Source: Saussurea involucrata (taxonomy: Eukaryota; Streptophyta; Magnoliopsida; Asterales; Asteraceae). From it: DNA of 64,000 bases. Shown here one piece after another: positions 22,472 through 34,187 of this stretch (the stretch's first letter is position 1; every line of letters starts with the position of its first letter). A program made the translations under genes and the position numbers. The stretch is from positions 140,046,983 through 140,110,982 of the forward strand of contig CM066319.1 of the NCBI GenBank assembly GCA_033807775.1, in the 5' to 3' direction. The notes under the pieces were generated by a model. The model did no database searches, had not been told where the DNA came from, and saw only the letters and a program-made list of their open reading frames with translations.

Positions 22472-23545
22472 TGTTAGTCCCAGATGGCTATAACAAGTAT
22501 TGTAGAGGGGGGGGGTTGAATACAATACTCAAAATTTTCACAATTTTAATTCTATTATTGAAAATCTTTCAACAAGAATTACACATAGAAAACTTAAGAC
22601 TGTTGCGGAAAAGAACAGATAAACTATTCTAACAATCTTACACAAAGTATACTAACAAAATAACTAAGAACACTTAGAACAAAGCTATAAAGTTTTTCAA
22701 GCAAACTGGAAATTCTTGCACTTAGAGAAATCTTCCAGTTTGCGTAGAATATCAAGAGCACACAGTAATCTTCAAGTCTCTCAAGATGTGTGTGTTTTCT
22801 GCATGGAGAGGTCTTCCTTTTATAGTGACAAGGAGTGTGTAAGAATTGAATGCTTGGGACACATGTCATCTTCACACTTGCTGAGGATGTTGACTTCTGG
22901 AGAGTTGTGAAGTCCTTGTCACCTTTCACAAGGTACAGTCAGAAGAGCCCATGCATGAGAAAAGAGCTTTGCATGGAAATGGATAATAAGACAAAATGTC
23001 ACTTTATCCATGTAGAAAATCTCTTCTCAATTTGTCTTCTAAAGATTGCACCACCGAAGGAAGCTTGGGATATGTGACACATCTTTGGAGAAAGCATCTT
23101 TGAAACTTCTTTGAGATCCCACCGATGATAGCCTTGTGATATGTGACACATCTTTGAGATATGTGACATCATCTTTGGGATATGTGACATCATCTTTGGA
23201 GGAAAAACATCTTTGAGACTTCTTTGAGATCCCACCGAAATTGGACTTCCATCGGTGGAATTCTTTGGCCGAAACAGAGAGTAATTTCGGTGGAGATGTG
23301 TCCACCGATGTGTGAGAACACCATCGGTGGACAATGACTTGTATGTGTTGAGAAAGGATCTTTCACTTCCACAATGAGAGAATCTTTAATCTTGACTTTG
23401 GTTGATCTTTGACTTCACCAAACATTTGCTATCTTGTACAAGCCATTACAAAGAACCATGCATCCAAAATTTCTCTAAGTATAAAATATTTTTCAAAGTA
23501 TAAAAGGAGATCATGAGGTCATCTTCAAATCTTGATGACCCAACA
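22472..23545 (-). repeat. Copia C 3' LTR
   Basis: TGTTAGTCCC...GACCCAACA on plus, 1074 bp. A TATA-like box (complement of CCTTTTATAGT, 22816-22826) lies about 230 bp from a cluster of seven CCACCGA/TCGGTGG sites at 23046-23335. A 9-G run (22507-22515) lies near the LTR 3' end on the element strand. Confidence 0.93.
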
Positions 23546-24945
23546 ATCTCCCCCTATTTGATGATGACATCCATACTTAGAAAAACATGAGTAAGACAGT
23601 GAATAATGCATGTTGACCCTTCTTTACTCTTTTGGGTTCTTTTTCACACAGTCCATTTTTTTTGTGTATGTATATATGATATTTACATATAAGATAAAAT
23701 AAAAAGGTATAGCTGTACAAATGAATGAAAAAAATGGAAAGAAGTATAAACAATATGAACAAAGCAGATGTTACTTGTATCATTGGAGAGGAGAGTTGAA
23801 ACTTATGTCTGACTTGAGGATTCTTCATTTTGATCAGCAGCCTGTTGATTTGTTGGAGAACTTTATCTTTCAGGCACTTTTGCTTTTCTTCAGATGTTTC
23901 AAATCTTCAAGCCATTCACTTGCTCCAAAAGATTTCAGCCAAATGAGTTTGTGGTTTCTGGAAAGAGACAAACCCATTATGGTGAGAATCTTTGAGGGAG
24001 GTTTGAGATTAAGTGAATAAGCCTCAGGATGCTTCTGCCAATCTGTAGCATTTTCTATCTTTTTCTTGGCATCTTTGGCATCATTATCATGTGTCTTTGA
24101 TTTGCTCCCCCTCAGTTGGATCAGCCGGTCTTTGTGTTTCTCCCCCTCAGTTTGATCCGTCTGGACTGATATGCCCCCCCTTGACCGGTCCGCCCGATTT
24201 CCTCATTTTTTTTTCAAGTTGGTCGCTGTATATGAGTACTGAGGGTTTATGTTGCTCCCCCTCAGATGAATTCTCCCCCTCAGCGGCCGACGTAGGAAAA
24301 ACACCAAGAGAAAATGAAAAGATCGGCCATAACCAAAATGATTTTTTTTTTTTTGAAAAAAACATGCCCACCGAAAATTTGCAAGAATTAGACAAAAATT
24401 CGGTGGAAATTCTTGAAGAGGTTGAGGGAAATCTTCTAAGATATCTTCAGCAGAGAGTGGAGAAAGTCTTCTAAGGCATTATGTAGAAAATCTTCAAAAT
24501 GGAGGAGAGATTGGAATTTCATCTTCCAATTTTTGATGACCCAAAGAGATTGAGATTTAGGATTTGGTGTGACATCTGCAGAAGAGTTTGTAGTGGGTGG
24601 ATTTTGTGAAAGGAGAGATGGGTTGCAAACCAAGAGTGAAAAAGATGGAAAAAGGGATGGGATGAGGAGATGACACATAGGAAGTTGGGTTAGGTGAGAG
24701 GAAGAGTATATGAGAAGCTAGATAAAATTGGTGGGGAGAGAATCGGTAGAGGAAATGGTAGAGGTCTATAACTTTGGTGAGATGAGATCATGGTGATGAC
24801 ATCATTAAAAGAAAAAGGTGTCTACCATGCATGGGATGACATCATTTGGAGGGGTTTTTTCCTATGTTTCTAGATAGGAGAGGAGATTTGTGAGAGAAGA
24901 ATAGTGTCCACCGATGAGAATTCGGTGGAAATTTAGGACACATAG
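23546..24945 (-). other. Copia C 3' noncoding region with repeated polypurine tracts
   Basis: Immediately inside the LTR is ATCTCCCCCT (23546-23555), the polypurine tract on the reverse strand. At least five further CTCCCCCTCAG-type tracts follow between 24105 and 24285. Several purine tracts before the 3' LTR are a reported trait of Sireviruses. No coding region is convincing; TCGGTGG sites occur near 24370, 24400 and 24910. Confidence 0.75.
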
Positions 24946-25560
24946 TTATTGAAGATTACACATGCCAAGTTCATTTATGAGGAAATTAAACCTGGTTTCA
25001 TCTAGAGGTTTGGTGAACAAGTCGGCAAACTGAAGATCTGTAGGAATGAAGTGTAGCTCAATGTTACCTTTGGATATGTGGTCCCTGATGAAATGATATC
25101 TGATATCTATGTGCTTTGATCTGGAATGAAGAACTGGATTATTTGCAATAGCTATTGCACTTGAGTTATCACACAGAATTGGGACTTTGGAATAGATTTG
25201 AGCAGAGTCCCTTAGTTGATTTCTCATCCACGGGATCTCAGCACAGCTACATATTCAGCCTCAGCAGAAGAGGTTGACACAGAGTTTTGTTTCTTGCTGG
25301 ACCAACTTACCAATTTGCCACCAAGAAGTTGGCAGCTTCCTCTGGAATATCCATTCTTTAAGAGAAAATTGGCAAGAGTGTCATACCAAGCACGTAGAGC
25401 TTGCTTGAGACCATAGAGAGCTTTGTCTAGTCGGTACACATAGTCTGGATGAGCTGGGTCTTCAAAGCCAGGAGGTTGTTTCACATAGACTTCCTCTGCA
25501 AGTTCCTCATTGAGGAAGGCACTTTTGACATTCATTTGAAAGACTCCGAAATTTCTGTCG
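24946..25560 (-). pseudogene. pol: Copia C residual RT/RNase H
   Basis: Reverse-strand fragment beginning with RT (NVKSAFLNEELAEEVYV, then KALYGLKQALRAWYD). It then jumps from the end of that block (near 25345) directly into RNase H (SCQLLGGKLVSWSSKKQ, then STSSAEAEYVA). A frameshift near 25235 leads to the C-terminal RNase H (NSSAIAIANNPVLHS, then FTKPLDETRFN). The RT catalytic YVDD block and the first RNase H aspartate are deleted. Non-functional. Confidence 0.9.
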
Positions 25561-26143
25561 GCAGCAAAGAGAAGGGTGATTGTGGGTTGTGTTTAGGATT
25601 GGTGGAAGAAAAATATATAAAAGAAAAGGTGATGTTTGCATGGTTTGGGATTTCGGTGGTGATGTTGATCGGTGGAAATTCGGATGAGGATCGGTGGGGG
25701 ATCAGTGGTGATTCGGTGGTGGATCTGTGAAGGGTTCCACCGAATTTGAAGGGTTCCACCGAATTTAGATTTCGGTGGAAGGTTAGAGGAAGTCCACCGA
25801 ATGGGTAGTCGGTAGTGGTGTTAGAGAGATGCCATCGAGTCAGATTTCGGTGGATGATGAGTGTCATCACAAAAAGATGGATTGTTATTGTCTTGGAGTG
25901 ATTGATGGAGGAGAGAGAAAAGGTGGTGAAAAAGAATATTTGGTGGAAGATGATGAATTTTTGGTTCGGTGGTGAGGTTTAGAAAAAAATGGAATTTTAA
26001 GAGATTGGAGATGGTGATGTCATGAGAATGACATCATCATGCTTATGATGTCATGAGAGTAAAGAATTCTAAGGTTTTGTCAACTTTCTCACTTGTTCAC
26101 ATAGATCCATTTGCCCAGTTCAAAATCTGTAATCACAAAGAAT
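25561..26143 (-). other. Copia C noncoding block rich in TCGGTGG / CCACCGA
   Basis: This sits where protease, integrase and most of RT should be. Nine TCGGTGG/CCACCGA sites lie between 25660 and 25860, some as facing pairs. It looks like non-coding filler between gag and the RT fragment and not like coding remains. Confidence 0.7.
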
Positions 26144-27321
26144 TTATTTTCTAGGTACCCATTTGGAAGGTGGGTCCTTTTGGGTTAGACGGAAAAGAAT
26201 TGGACAGTCTTTGGCAACATGAGAAGTATCACCACAGAAATAACATTTTCTATAAAGAGAGATCTTTTTAGAATTGTGATATTTTTCTTTATTTTTGCTT
26301 TTAAAAAATGTCCTCAAGAATTTGATGAGGACACTTTTCAAATTTTGGGAGGACCAAAAACTTTTCCTTTGAAAAGGACATTTTGAGATACACAGAACCG
26401 TGAATAGAATCGGTAGAAGAAGACACATAGGTATTTTTAGAAAAAGTGAAGGATTTCTTTTAAAAAAAAATTGGCACCCAGATACTTTCCTTTTTCAGAG
26501 ATAGAAAATATTTTGCATGAGTTGGAAGAGAAGGATGCATCATCTAAAGACAATAGATAAGGAATTAAATGCTTCAATCTTTTCAGCATCAGAGAGAGAT
26601 AGAAATGGATGTACCTGTGATGAGGTGGGGAGACACTTAGCTGATACAAGAGCAGTTGAGGAGGTGTGGCCTTCTGAATCATCCATGTTATTTATCTTGG
26701 CCATGAAACAGACATTTGAGGTGTCATTCGCTTTCAGATGTGGGTTCATCTGCCAAATCATGAGTTTTAGCAGGCAGACCCTTTGCATTTCTGACAAGTC
26801 TTTCATTTCTTTCCTTTTCTCTCTTGTATTTTTCCTTGTATCTTTCAGCTCGGTCAGAATTTGCAGAAGAGAGGTGTTGGCTGAACTTTTGGGAATCATA
26901 TTTGGATCTTCCCGATTTTGAGGAGAATCGGCCTGAGGAAGCAGTTCTGGGTCTTTCAAAATGTTTACTTTTACACTCAGAAGCAAAATGACCCTTTTTA
27001 CCACAGTTAAAACATTCCTCATTAGATTTGTCCAAAGAAGAGTGTTTGGAGAGAGGCTTAGATTTTCTAGAAGGGTGGTAGGATTTGGATTTAGAATACC
27101 CATCCAACATGGCCATTTCATCAGATAATTTACCAATTGAAGTTTCCTCACATTCATCCTCAGCATCACTAAGATATGCCTCCGAATGATCATTGGGATC
27201 TTCTTGACTATCATGATCAGAGTCAGATGGGTAGGTGATTCTTGGGAGGTTTGGCTATAGAGCCGTTTTCAGAAAAAGTGTTTTGAGAAAAAGCTTCATT
27301 TTTGGAAGAAGAAGCAGCCAT
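26144..27321 (-). pseudogene. gag: Copia C gag remnant
   Basis: Starts at ATG 27321 (MAASSSKNEAFS), 30 bp after the primer site. After about 26 residues (SIAKPP) the gag core is missing and the frame changes into an acidic stretch and a CCHC knuckle CFNCGKKGHFASEC (about 27000). A second knuckle CYFCGDTSHVAKDC (about 26235) and a terminal KWVPRK motif follow. Frames change at least twice, so no continuous gag can be made. The RNA-binding knuckles remain while the capsid core is deleted. Confidence 0.85.
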
Positions 27322-27351
27322 TGCAGATCAAGTTTATGAATTAAACTTCCT

Positions 27352-27363
27352 GCTCTGATACCA
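27352..27363 (-). other. Copia C primer-binding site
   Basis: TGGTATCAGAGC on the reverse strand, two bases from the 5' LTR. Confidence 0.92.
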
Positions 27364-27365
27364 CT

Positions 27366-28442
27366 TGTTAGTCCCAGATGGCTATAACAAGTATTGTAGA
27401 AGGGGGGGGGGGTTGAATACAATACTCAAAATTTTCACAATTTTAATTCTATTATTGAAAATCTTTCAACAAGAATTACACATAGAAAACTTAAGACTGT
27501 TGCGGAAAAGAACAGATAAACTATTCTAACAATCTTACACAAAGTATACTAACAAAATAACTAAGAACACTTAGAACAAAGCTATAAAGTTTTTCAAGCA
27601 AACTGGAAATTCTTGCACTTAGAGAAATCTTCCAGTTTGCGTAGAATATCAAGAGCACACAGTAATCTTCAAGTCTCTCAAGATGTGTGTGTTTTCTGCA
27701 TGGAGAGGTCTTCCTTTTATAGTAACAAGGAGTGTGTAAGCATTGAATGCTTGGGACACATGTCATCTTCACACTTGCTGAGGATGTTGACTTCTGGAGA
27801 GTTGTGAAGTCCTTGTCACCTTTCACAAGGTACAGTCAGAAGAGCCCATGCATGAGAAAAGAGCTTTGCATGGAAATGGATAATAAGACAAAATGTCACT
27901 TTATCCATGTAGAAAATCTCTTCTCAATTTGTCTTCTAAAGATTGCACCACCGAAGGAAGCTTGGGATATGTGACACATCTTTGGAGAAAGCATCTTTGA
28001 AACTTCTTTGAGATCCCACCGATGATAGCCTTGTGATATGTGACACATCTTTGAGATATGTGACATCATCTTTGGGATATGTGACATCATCTTTGGAGGA
28101 AAAACATCTTTGAGACTTCTTTGAGATCCCACCGAAATTGGACTTCCATCGGTGGGATTCTTTGGCCGAAACAGAGAGTAATTTCGGTGGAGATGTGTCC
28201 ACTGATGTGTGAGAACACCATCGGTGGACAATGACTTGTATGTGTTGAGAAAGGATCTTTCACTTCCACAATGAGAGAATCTTTAATCTTGACTTTGGTT
28301 GATCTTTGACTTCACCAAACATTTGCTATCTTGTACAAGCCATTACAAAGAACCATGCATCCAAAATTTCTCTAAGTATAAAATGTTTTTCAAAGTATAA
28401 AAGGAGATCATGAGGTCATCTTCAAATCTTGATGACCCAACA
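27366..28442 (-). repeat. Copia C 5' LTR
   Basis: 1077 bp. Near-identical to 22472-23545; differences seen are two substitutions near 27723 and 27740, single changes near 28159, 28202 and 28385, and an 11-G run with an extra A (27401-27412) against 9 G in the other copy. Confidence 0.93.
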
Positions 28443-28628
28443 ACTAGTATAATCTGATTTTAATGTTTAGGATTAGATTAGTTGGTTGTTTTGATAAGTT
28501 CAAATTGTATATACGAACCCTCATATCTAATTCTTCATTTATGTATAAAAGTTTGGATGATATTACAGTTAGCTTTGATAAATTTTAAGGTTTAAATTTG
28601 TCATGTTTTTTTTGGATGTTTCAATAGA

Positions 28629-29017
28629 GTTTTCGCAAAACTCATAGAACTTTTCGCAAGATTCAAAGGGTTAGAGTCAGAGGTTTTCGCAAGAGGAAGA
28701 GTTGAGAAGTTCAAGTTTTCGCAACTCAAGGCTACGAAAACAGTTGTTTTCGCAAGAGGAGGCTACGAAAATAATTGTTTTCGCAAGGAGGGTGATACGA
28801 AAACTTTGTTTTCGCAGAGTGTTGGTTGCGAAAAGTTTAGTCTGCGAAAAGATTACACGACTATTACGAAAACTTTGTTAGTGTTTGGTCTGCGAAAACT
28901 TTTTTTAGTGGGCTGTGAAAAGTTTTTCTGTGGGATTTTTTCTAAGTGTAATTTTTGCACTTTGGTGTCTGAACTTTCGGAACGATCATTTTCTAGTGTT
29001 TGAACATATTTTCAAAT
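28629..29017 (+). repeat. Copia B leader, second part: TTTTCGCAA / CGAAAAC hairpin cluster
   Basis: From 28629 to about 28930 there are eight or more (G)TTTTCGCA sites and about eight (G)CGAAAA sites, several as facing pairs, for example CGAAAACTTTGTTTTCGCA near 28799. It continues the leader interrupted at 20712 and precedes the gag ATG at 29018. Confidence 0.8.
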
Positions 29018-32000
29018 ATGTCTAGAGATTTATTGAGCATGGGATCGAAATCAAAGCCACCAGTTCTACAAATAGACGAATATCCGCAATGGAAGAAGCG
29101 GATGATTCAGTTCCTCAACACCAGAACATAGATTTGATGACTTCCATTATTAGAGGACCTCATAAACCACATATTACTGTTTCTTCTGTCCCAGCTACTG
29201 ATACAACCCCATTTGTCCCGGAGAGGATTGTCTACAAGGAATATCAACATTTCAACGATCAAGTTAAACTTCAGATTATCAAATCATGTGTAGCCCAGTG
29301 GCAAGGTAACATCCTTGGGGGTTAGTGCTGGAAGGCCTAACTACCAGGGTTCGAACCCTGCGGTGAGCATTAGGCGATATCCAGACTTTGGGCCGGGTCC
29401 TTTGGGACCGGGTCCGGGGCCGGTTGGGTGGTCCATAGGGCCCTTATACCTGACCGGTCGAGTCGATCCATAGGGTCGGTCGGGTCGACGGGGATTAGTC
29501 GGGTGGCACCCTTAAGTGGGAGCCCGGATACCCGGGAACGTGTATGTGTGTTAACTTGCCGTTCAAAAAAAAAGTTAAACTTCAGATTGCCATTGATGAA
29601 CAAGCACTTACGTTTTTAACTATGGCTATTCCTAATGATATGTACAACAGAGTAGATAGTAGAGAATCTGCAAAGGAGATTTGGGAGGAGTTAGAAAGGC
29701 AACTAGAGGGATCACAAAAATCGCTAAGGACAAAAATGAATCAAAGCATAAATGCTTATGAAGGGTTCAAGGCAAAAGAGGGTGAAACTCTACAAGATTT
29801 TTATAATAGGTTCAACATCATCCTGAATGATCTAAGAAGGAATGGAGTCATCAAGAATGAATCTGAGATCAACTACAAGTTCGTCAAGAATTTGTTGCCC
29901 GAATGGGATGCCTACTCAGTCCAACTTCAGATGTCAAGAGATATGGACGATAAAAAGCTAAACAACATCTTTAGTATTCTAAATCAACACGAAGACAAGG
30001 TTAAAGATTTGAAGGACAAACAGAAGAAGATGGAAGAGTCCTTAGCTTTAATTTCTGAACACAAGAAGATTGGGTCAATGAAACAAAAGGCTTTGATCTC
30101 TAATTTGGGGAAATATGAGAAAAGTTATGAGGATGAGGAAAATGAGTCTGGTGATGAGCTTTGTGAGTTCGTGGAAAAGTTAGCCTTATTAACCAATAGA
30201 TTCAACAAGCGATTTGGGAAGAAAAAGTTTTATCCTAAGTCCAAATCTGACTCATACAAGGCTGGCAGATATAAGAGATTTGAGAAGAGGAAAGAAGGAA
30301 AAGAGGAGAAAGAAGAGAATAAGGAAGAGAAAGAGAAAGAAGAGAGGAAAGAGGATAATAATTACTTCAATTGTGGGAAACCAGGCCATTATGCAAGAGA
30401 GTGTAAAGCCAAGAAGGTGAAAAATTATGAATACTACCAACGGAAGGCATAGTTAGTTAAGGCAAAAGAGAGAGAGGAAAGGCCATGCTAGTTGAGGAGG
30501 AAATCTGGTTGGAGGATTCATCTGATGAGGAGGAAGCTCACTTCACCGAGGTCAAATACAACCTCATGGCAAATGTTAATGATGATGACCTGGAGTCTGA
30601 GGTAAAATCCCTTTCTGATATATCTGATTTATTTGAACATCCTGATGAATTTGAAAATAATTCTGAAAGTTAAGAAATGCTTAACCTGATATCAGAACTC
30701 AATTTGATGAAACAAGAATTTGACAAAATGAAAAGAAATTTCAATGTTGAAAAGAGTTATTTGTTAAGATATCAGGATGATGCAATTCTTTACAAATGTT
30801 TAGCGGAAGAAAAAGAAAAAGAAAAGGAAGTTGTTAAACTTAAAAATCAAGAACTTGAAACCAAAATTTATGATTTGAAAAAGAAATTGAGAGATGTTAA
30901 AGATGAAAACATTGATTTAAACTTTAAGTTTGAAGTTGTGTTTCAAGAAAGGATTGAAGCTTATGCTAAAATTAAACAATTAGAAGATTTAAATTTTAAA
31001 AGAGGTCAAACTGAGCAGACTTTAAAATTGTTGACCAGTAACCCAAAAGATACTCGGTTTTATAATCCAAAAATGGGTCTTGGTCTTTCTGAGGTTGAGG
31101 TACTCAAGAAAGCACCCGAATATTTATATGATTTTGATAAATTGGGAGAAGGTTTAAAAAAAACTATTTCAAAAGAAATACCTCCAATCTCACAAGTTTT
31201 TACTAAATCTGAAAGTATTTCACCTTCTATCTCTAAAGAAGATAAAGAGAAGAAAGAGGAAGGCTCTGGGAAAAAACCCAGATTCAATACAACAAACTTC
31301 AAGTATGATGAATTAAATTCCAGTTATAAGTCTAAAAAGACTGAATTAACTTAATTTAATTTGTTGTTTTCAAAAGAGCCTGAAATTGTAAATTTGAAAA
31401 ATGATAACAAAGAGCCTGACTCAAGCAACTCTATTTCTTCTAGTGAAATAAAGACTGAAATACCAGAAGATTTAGTCAAAGAAAAGTCTGTTCATGAGAC
31501 CATTTCTGAATATCCTGATCTAGATTATGCTCTTTTAAAGATTGTGGATTTAGAAAAACAAATTTCTGAATTAAATCTGTACATTGAAAAATTAGAGGAT
31601 GAAAATGATAGCATTGGGATGGATTTAGATCACAATAAGAAAGTCAATCTTGATCTTCAAATTGAGATTCGGCGTCTTGAATCCCAACTGTTTGAACTTT
31701 CAAAATCTAAGGCTTCAAATTCAGATAAAAATTGTTTTTCAAAACAACATGAATCTAAAGATCAGTGTAAATCTTCATGTGTAATTGATGCTAAAGCTAA
31801 AAGCCCATATGAAAAACACAATGTTGAAAATAAAGAATCAATATCTCCAAATAAATCAACATTTGTGTGTTTTGAAAATTCTTTGTTTGAATCTTTTCCT
31901 AACACATCTGAAAAAGAATTCAGTGTTTTTGAAAAAGGAGAATCATCAGGCACTAAATCTGATTTATCCTCCAATTATTCTCCAAATTATAAATATTCTA

Positions 32001-32566
32001 ACACTAATTCTTCTTGCATTTCAGAAATGGATGGTAAAAAGTTCTTGGATTTGAAGAGGAAATGCGATAGTGGCAAGGATAAACTTTCTGATAGTGACCA
32101 ATGTATTTCTTTCAATAAAAACAATTGTAATCATTCTTGTAATGTTTGCAATAGAAGTGTCAATAAAACAACTCAACTTTCGGATTCTAAGTTGTTGACA
32201 CAATCCAAACAAAGAATACATTGTGTTCACTATTGGGATAACTCTTTCTTGCTAAATCGTAAATTCTCGAAAAATAGCAAGAATAAAAGTTTTAACACGG
32301 ATAATTCTTTTTCCAAGCCTTCAGCTAATCAATCTGCTCGAATGTTCGGATTTGGTTTGAAAAGAAATACTAAGAAAAAGATTGTTCAATCAGTTGAAGT
32401 GAACTTGGTGTGGAAATGGGTTCCGAAGGATAAAATCAAAACACAATTTTCTCAAAAAGAACCCAATTATAAAGGAAAAATTAAAGGTTCTTCAACTGAT
32501 TTGAATAAGATGATGCGTACTAACAAGAAAGGACCCATATTAATATGGGTACCTAAGTTGAGATAA
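29018..32566 (+). pseudogene. gag: Copia B gag pseudogene
   Basis: Starts at ATG 29018 (MSRDLLSMGSKSKPP). Frames then shift near 29125 and the gene is split by a SINE at 29278-29571. The core resumes (TFLTMAIPNDMYNRVDS, then WEELERQLEGSQKSL) with the gag-type segment NRFNIILNDLRRNG. The zinc knuckle reads NYFNCGKPGHYAREC: its first Cys is Tyr (about 30365), so metal binding is probably lost. A very charged Lys/Glu tract precedes it. After a frameshift near 30460 a long acidic, coiled-coil-rich tail follows, with in-frame stops at 30671-30673 and 31352-31354. It ends with two WVPK motifs typical of the gag-protease junction. Not functional. Confidence 0.88.
29278..29571 (+). mobile_element. 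tRNA-derived SINE inside copia B gag
   Basis: A 294-bp insert with an A box TAGCCCAGTGG (29291-29301) and B box GGTTCGAACCC (29348-29358) near its 5' end, a GC-rich body and a 9-A tail. It is flanked by a direct duplication of 16-17 bp (29261-29277 and 29572-29588, AGTTAAACTTCAGATT). All of this is diagnostic of a pol III SINE mobilised by a LINE. It is not related to the LTR elements here. I do not assign a named family. Confidence 0.92.
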
Positions 32567-32579
32567 TCGACTTTTCAGG

Positions 32580-34187
32580 ATTGTCATGTGTGGGTCGTTG
32601 ATTCCGGTGCATCAAGACACATGACAGGGTACAAACACCTATTGCATAACTTCATCGTACATCCTGGAGGGTCGATCGGCTTTGGAAACGATACGAAAGG
32701 TTACATCAGAGGACACGGTACATTAACAAATGGCATGATCTCAATAGAAAAAAGTTATGTATGTGGAGGGTATCGGACATAATCTTTTCAGCATTAGTCA
32801 GTTCTGCGACAAAGGCTGTGAAGTGAATTTCAATAAGAGTTTCTGTCAAATTTCTGATCCATCCAGAATTCAAATATTCAAGGCTAATCGGTTTGTTGAT
32901 CTCTACATACCCAACTTTCCTACTTTGATGGTATCTAAGCCAGTCTGCTTAGTTTCTAAAGCTTCAATCGATGAATGTTGGTTATGGCATAGAAGATTAT
33001 CTCATCAAAGCTTCCGGGATATCAACAAGTTGAGATGCAGTGGATTAGTTCTTGGATTGCATGAGTTGAAGATTGACAAAGTTTCTCTATGTCCGACATG
33101 CGAAATGGGAAAGATGAAACGGAGTCCTCACAAATCGAAGACTCAGTCAAACTGCAAAGGTTGTCTAGAACTTATTCATATGGACTTATGCGGCCCAATG
33201 AGAACTCAGTCTATGGGAGGAAAGAAGTATATTCTCGTAATGATAGATGAGTACTCACGGTACACTTGGTTGGAATTCTTAAAATTAAAGTCAGATGCGC
33301 CAGAACTGATCATCAAGTTTATAAAGAAAATTCAAGTCCTTCTACAACGTCCTGTTCAGAAATTAAGAAGTGATAATTGCACGGAGTTCAAGAATGCAAC
33401 ACTTCAATCTTTTCTTGAGTCCGTCGGTATTTCTCACAACTTTTCAGTGCCAATGACTACTCAGCAAAATGGAGTGGTTGAACACAAAAACAGAACGCTC
33501 GTGGAAGCGGCAAGAACTATGTTGGCGTATTCCGGCTTACCTCCAAGTTTGTAGGCTGAAGTAGTTGTCACGACGTGTTTTACACAAAACAGGACAATTA
33601 TAAACAAACGTCTTAATAAAACTGCTTACGAAATAATAAAAAATCGGAAACCTAATGTAAATTTTTTACGTGTTTTTGGATACAGATGTTTCGTCATGAA
33701 AGACAGAGAAGCTCTTACAAAATTTCAAACGAAAGTTGATGAAGGCGTTTTTATTGGCTACTCCTTGACATCAAAAGCATACAGAGTCTACAATAAACGG
33801 ACGAGCTCAGTAATTGAAAGCATAAACGTGTCCTTTGATGAAAACGTCGTGTTGACTTCTGGACAATTCAGTTTAGGACTCGGACTTCAACCTGAAGCTT
33901 CTACTCAAAACGGAGAACCTATTCAAAACAAGACTAAGACTTCTGAATTAAATCGAATTAAAAATAATTAAAGACTCGATTTACTATTTTATGATGCATT
34001 TATGGAAATTTGTGCAGATATGGAAACACCATTAATTTCCGTTAATGTGAGCACACCACAGACAAGTGTTGATTTGTCCGGTCCCTCGGAAGACGTTGGT
34101 GCTACATCTACAAGTGCAACAGATGTAAATCAAGAAGACTCTACACCGATCATTGTTTCTGAACCAGTAATTCCACAAGTTGATCCA
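32580..34187 (+). pseudogene. pol: Copia B pol pseudogene, first part (protease, integrase)
   Basis: Protease motif DSGASRHMTG (about 32600), a frameshift near 32760, then the integrase zinc finger (WLWHRRLSHQSF, CPTCEMGK) and core (MDLCGPM, SDNCTEFKN, TTQQNGVVEHKNR). A TAG stop at 33552-33554 stands where relatives have Trp. The integrase C-terminal part follows (YEIIKNRKPNVNF, FIGYSLTSKAYRVYN) and a linker that is cut by gypsy B at 34188. The remainder resumes at 46685. Confidence 0.9.

Larger units (their letters stand above)
22472..28442 (-). mobile_element. Copia C: recently inserted, internally deleted Sirevirus-like element
   Basis: A complete insertion on the reverse strand: LTRs 27366-28442 (5') and 22472-23545 (3'), primer site, purine tract and a perfect target duplication ACTAG (22467-22471 and 28443-28447). 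The internal region lacks most of gag, all of protease and integrase, and the catalytic part of RT. It could move only with proteins from another element. By eye the LTRs differ by about five substitutions plus the length of a G-run. Confidence 0.93.
20713..28623 (+). mobile_element. Solo gypsy LTR, itself split by copia C
   Basis: Its own sequence is 20713-22471 plus 28448-28623 (about 1.94 kb). It starts TGTAACACCTCG and ends GATGTTTCA, and is flanked by a perfect 5-bp duplication ATAGA (20708-20712, 28624-28628). With one LTR and no internal region, it is a product of LTR-LTR recombination. Inside are a CCGGA-rich cluster (21335-21564) and a tandem array (21812-22080). Copia C is inserted at ACTAG. 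Confidence 0.85.

Noticed and set aside
22999..23334. 111-codon ORF, repeated at 27896-28231
   Set aside because: Part of the copia C LTRs; composition reflects the CCACCGA/TCGGTGG repeats.
24091..24474. 127-codon ORF in the 3' region of copia C
   Set aside because: Covers repeated polypurine tracts on the opposite strand; no domain or homologue recognised.
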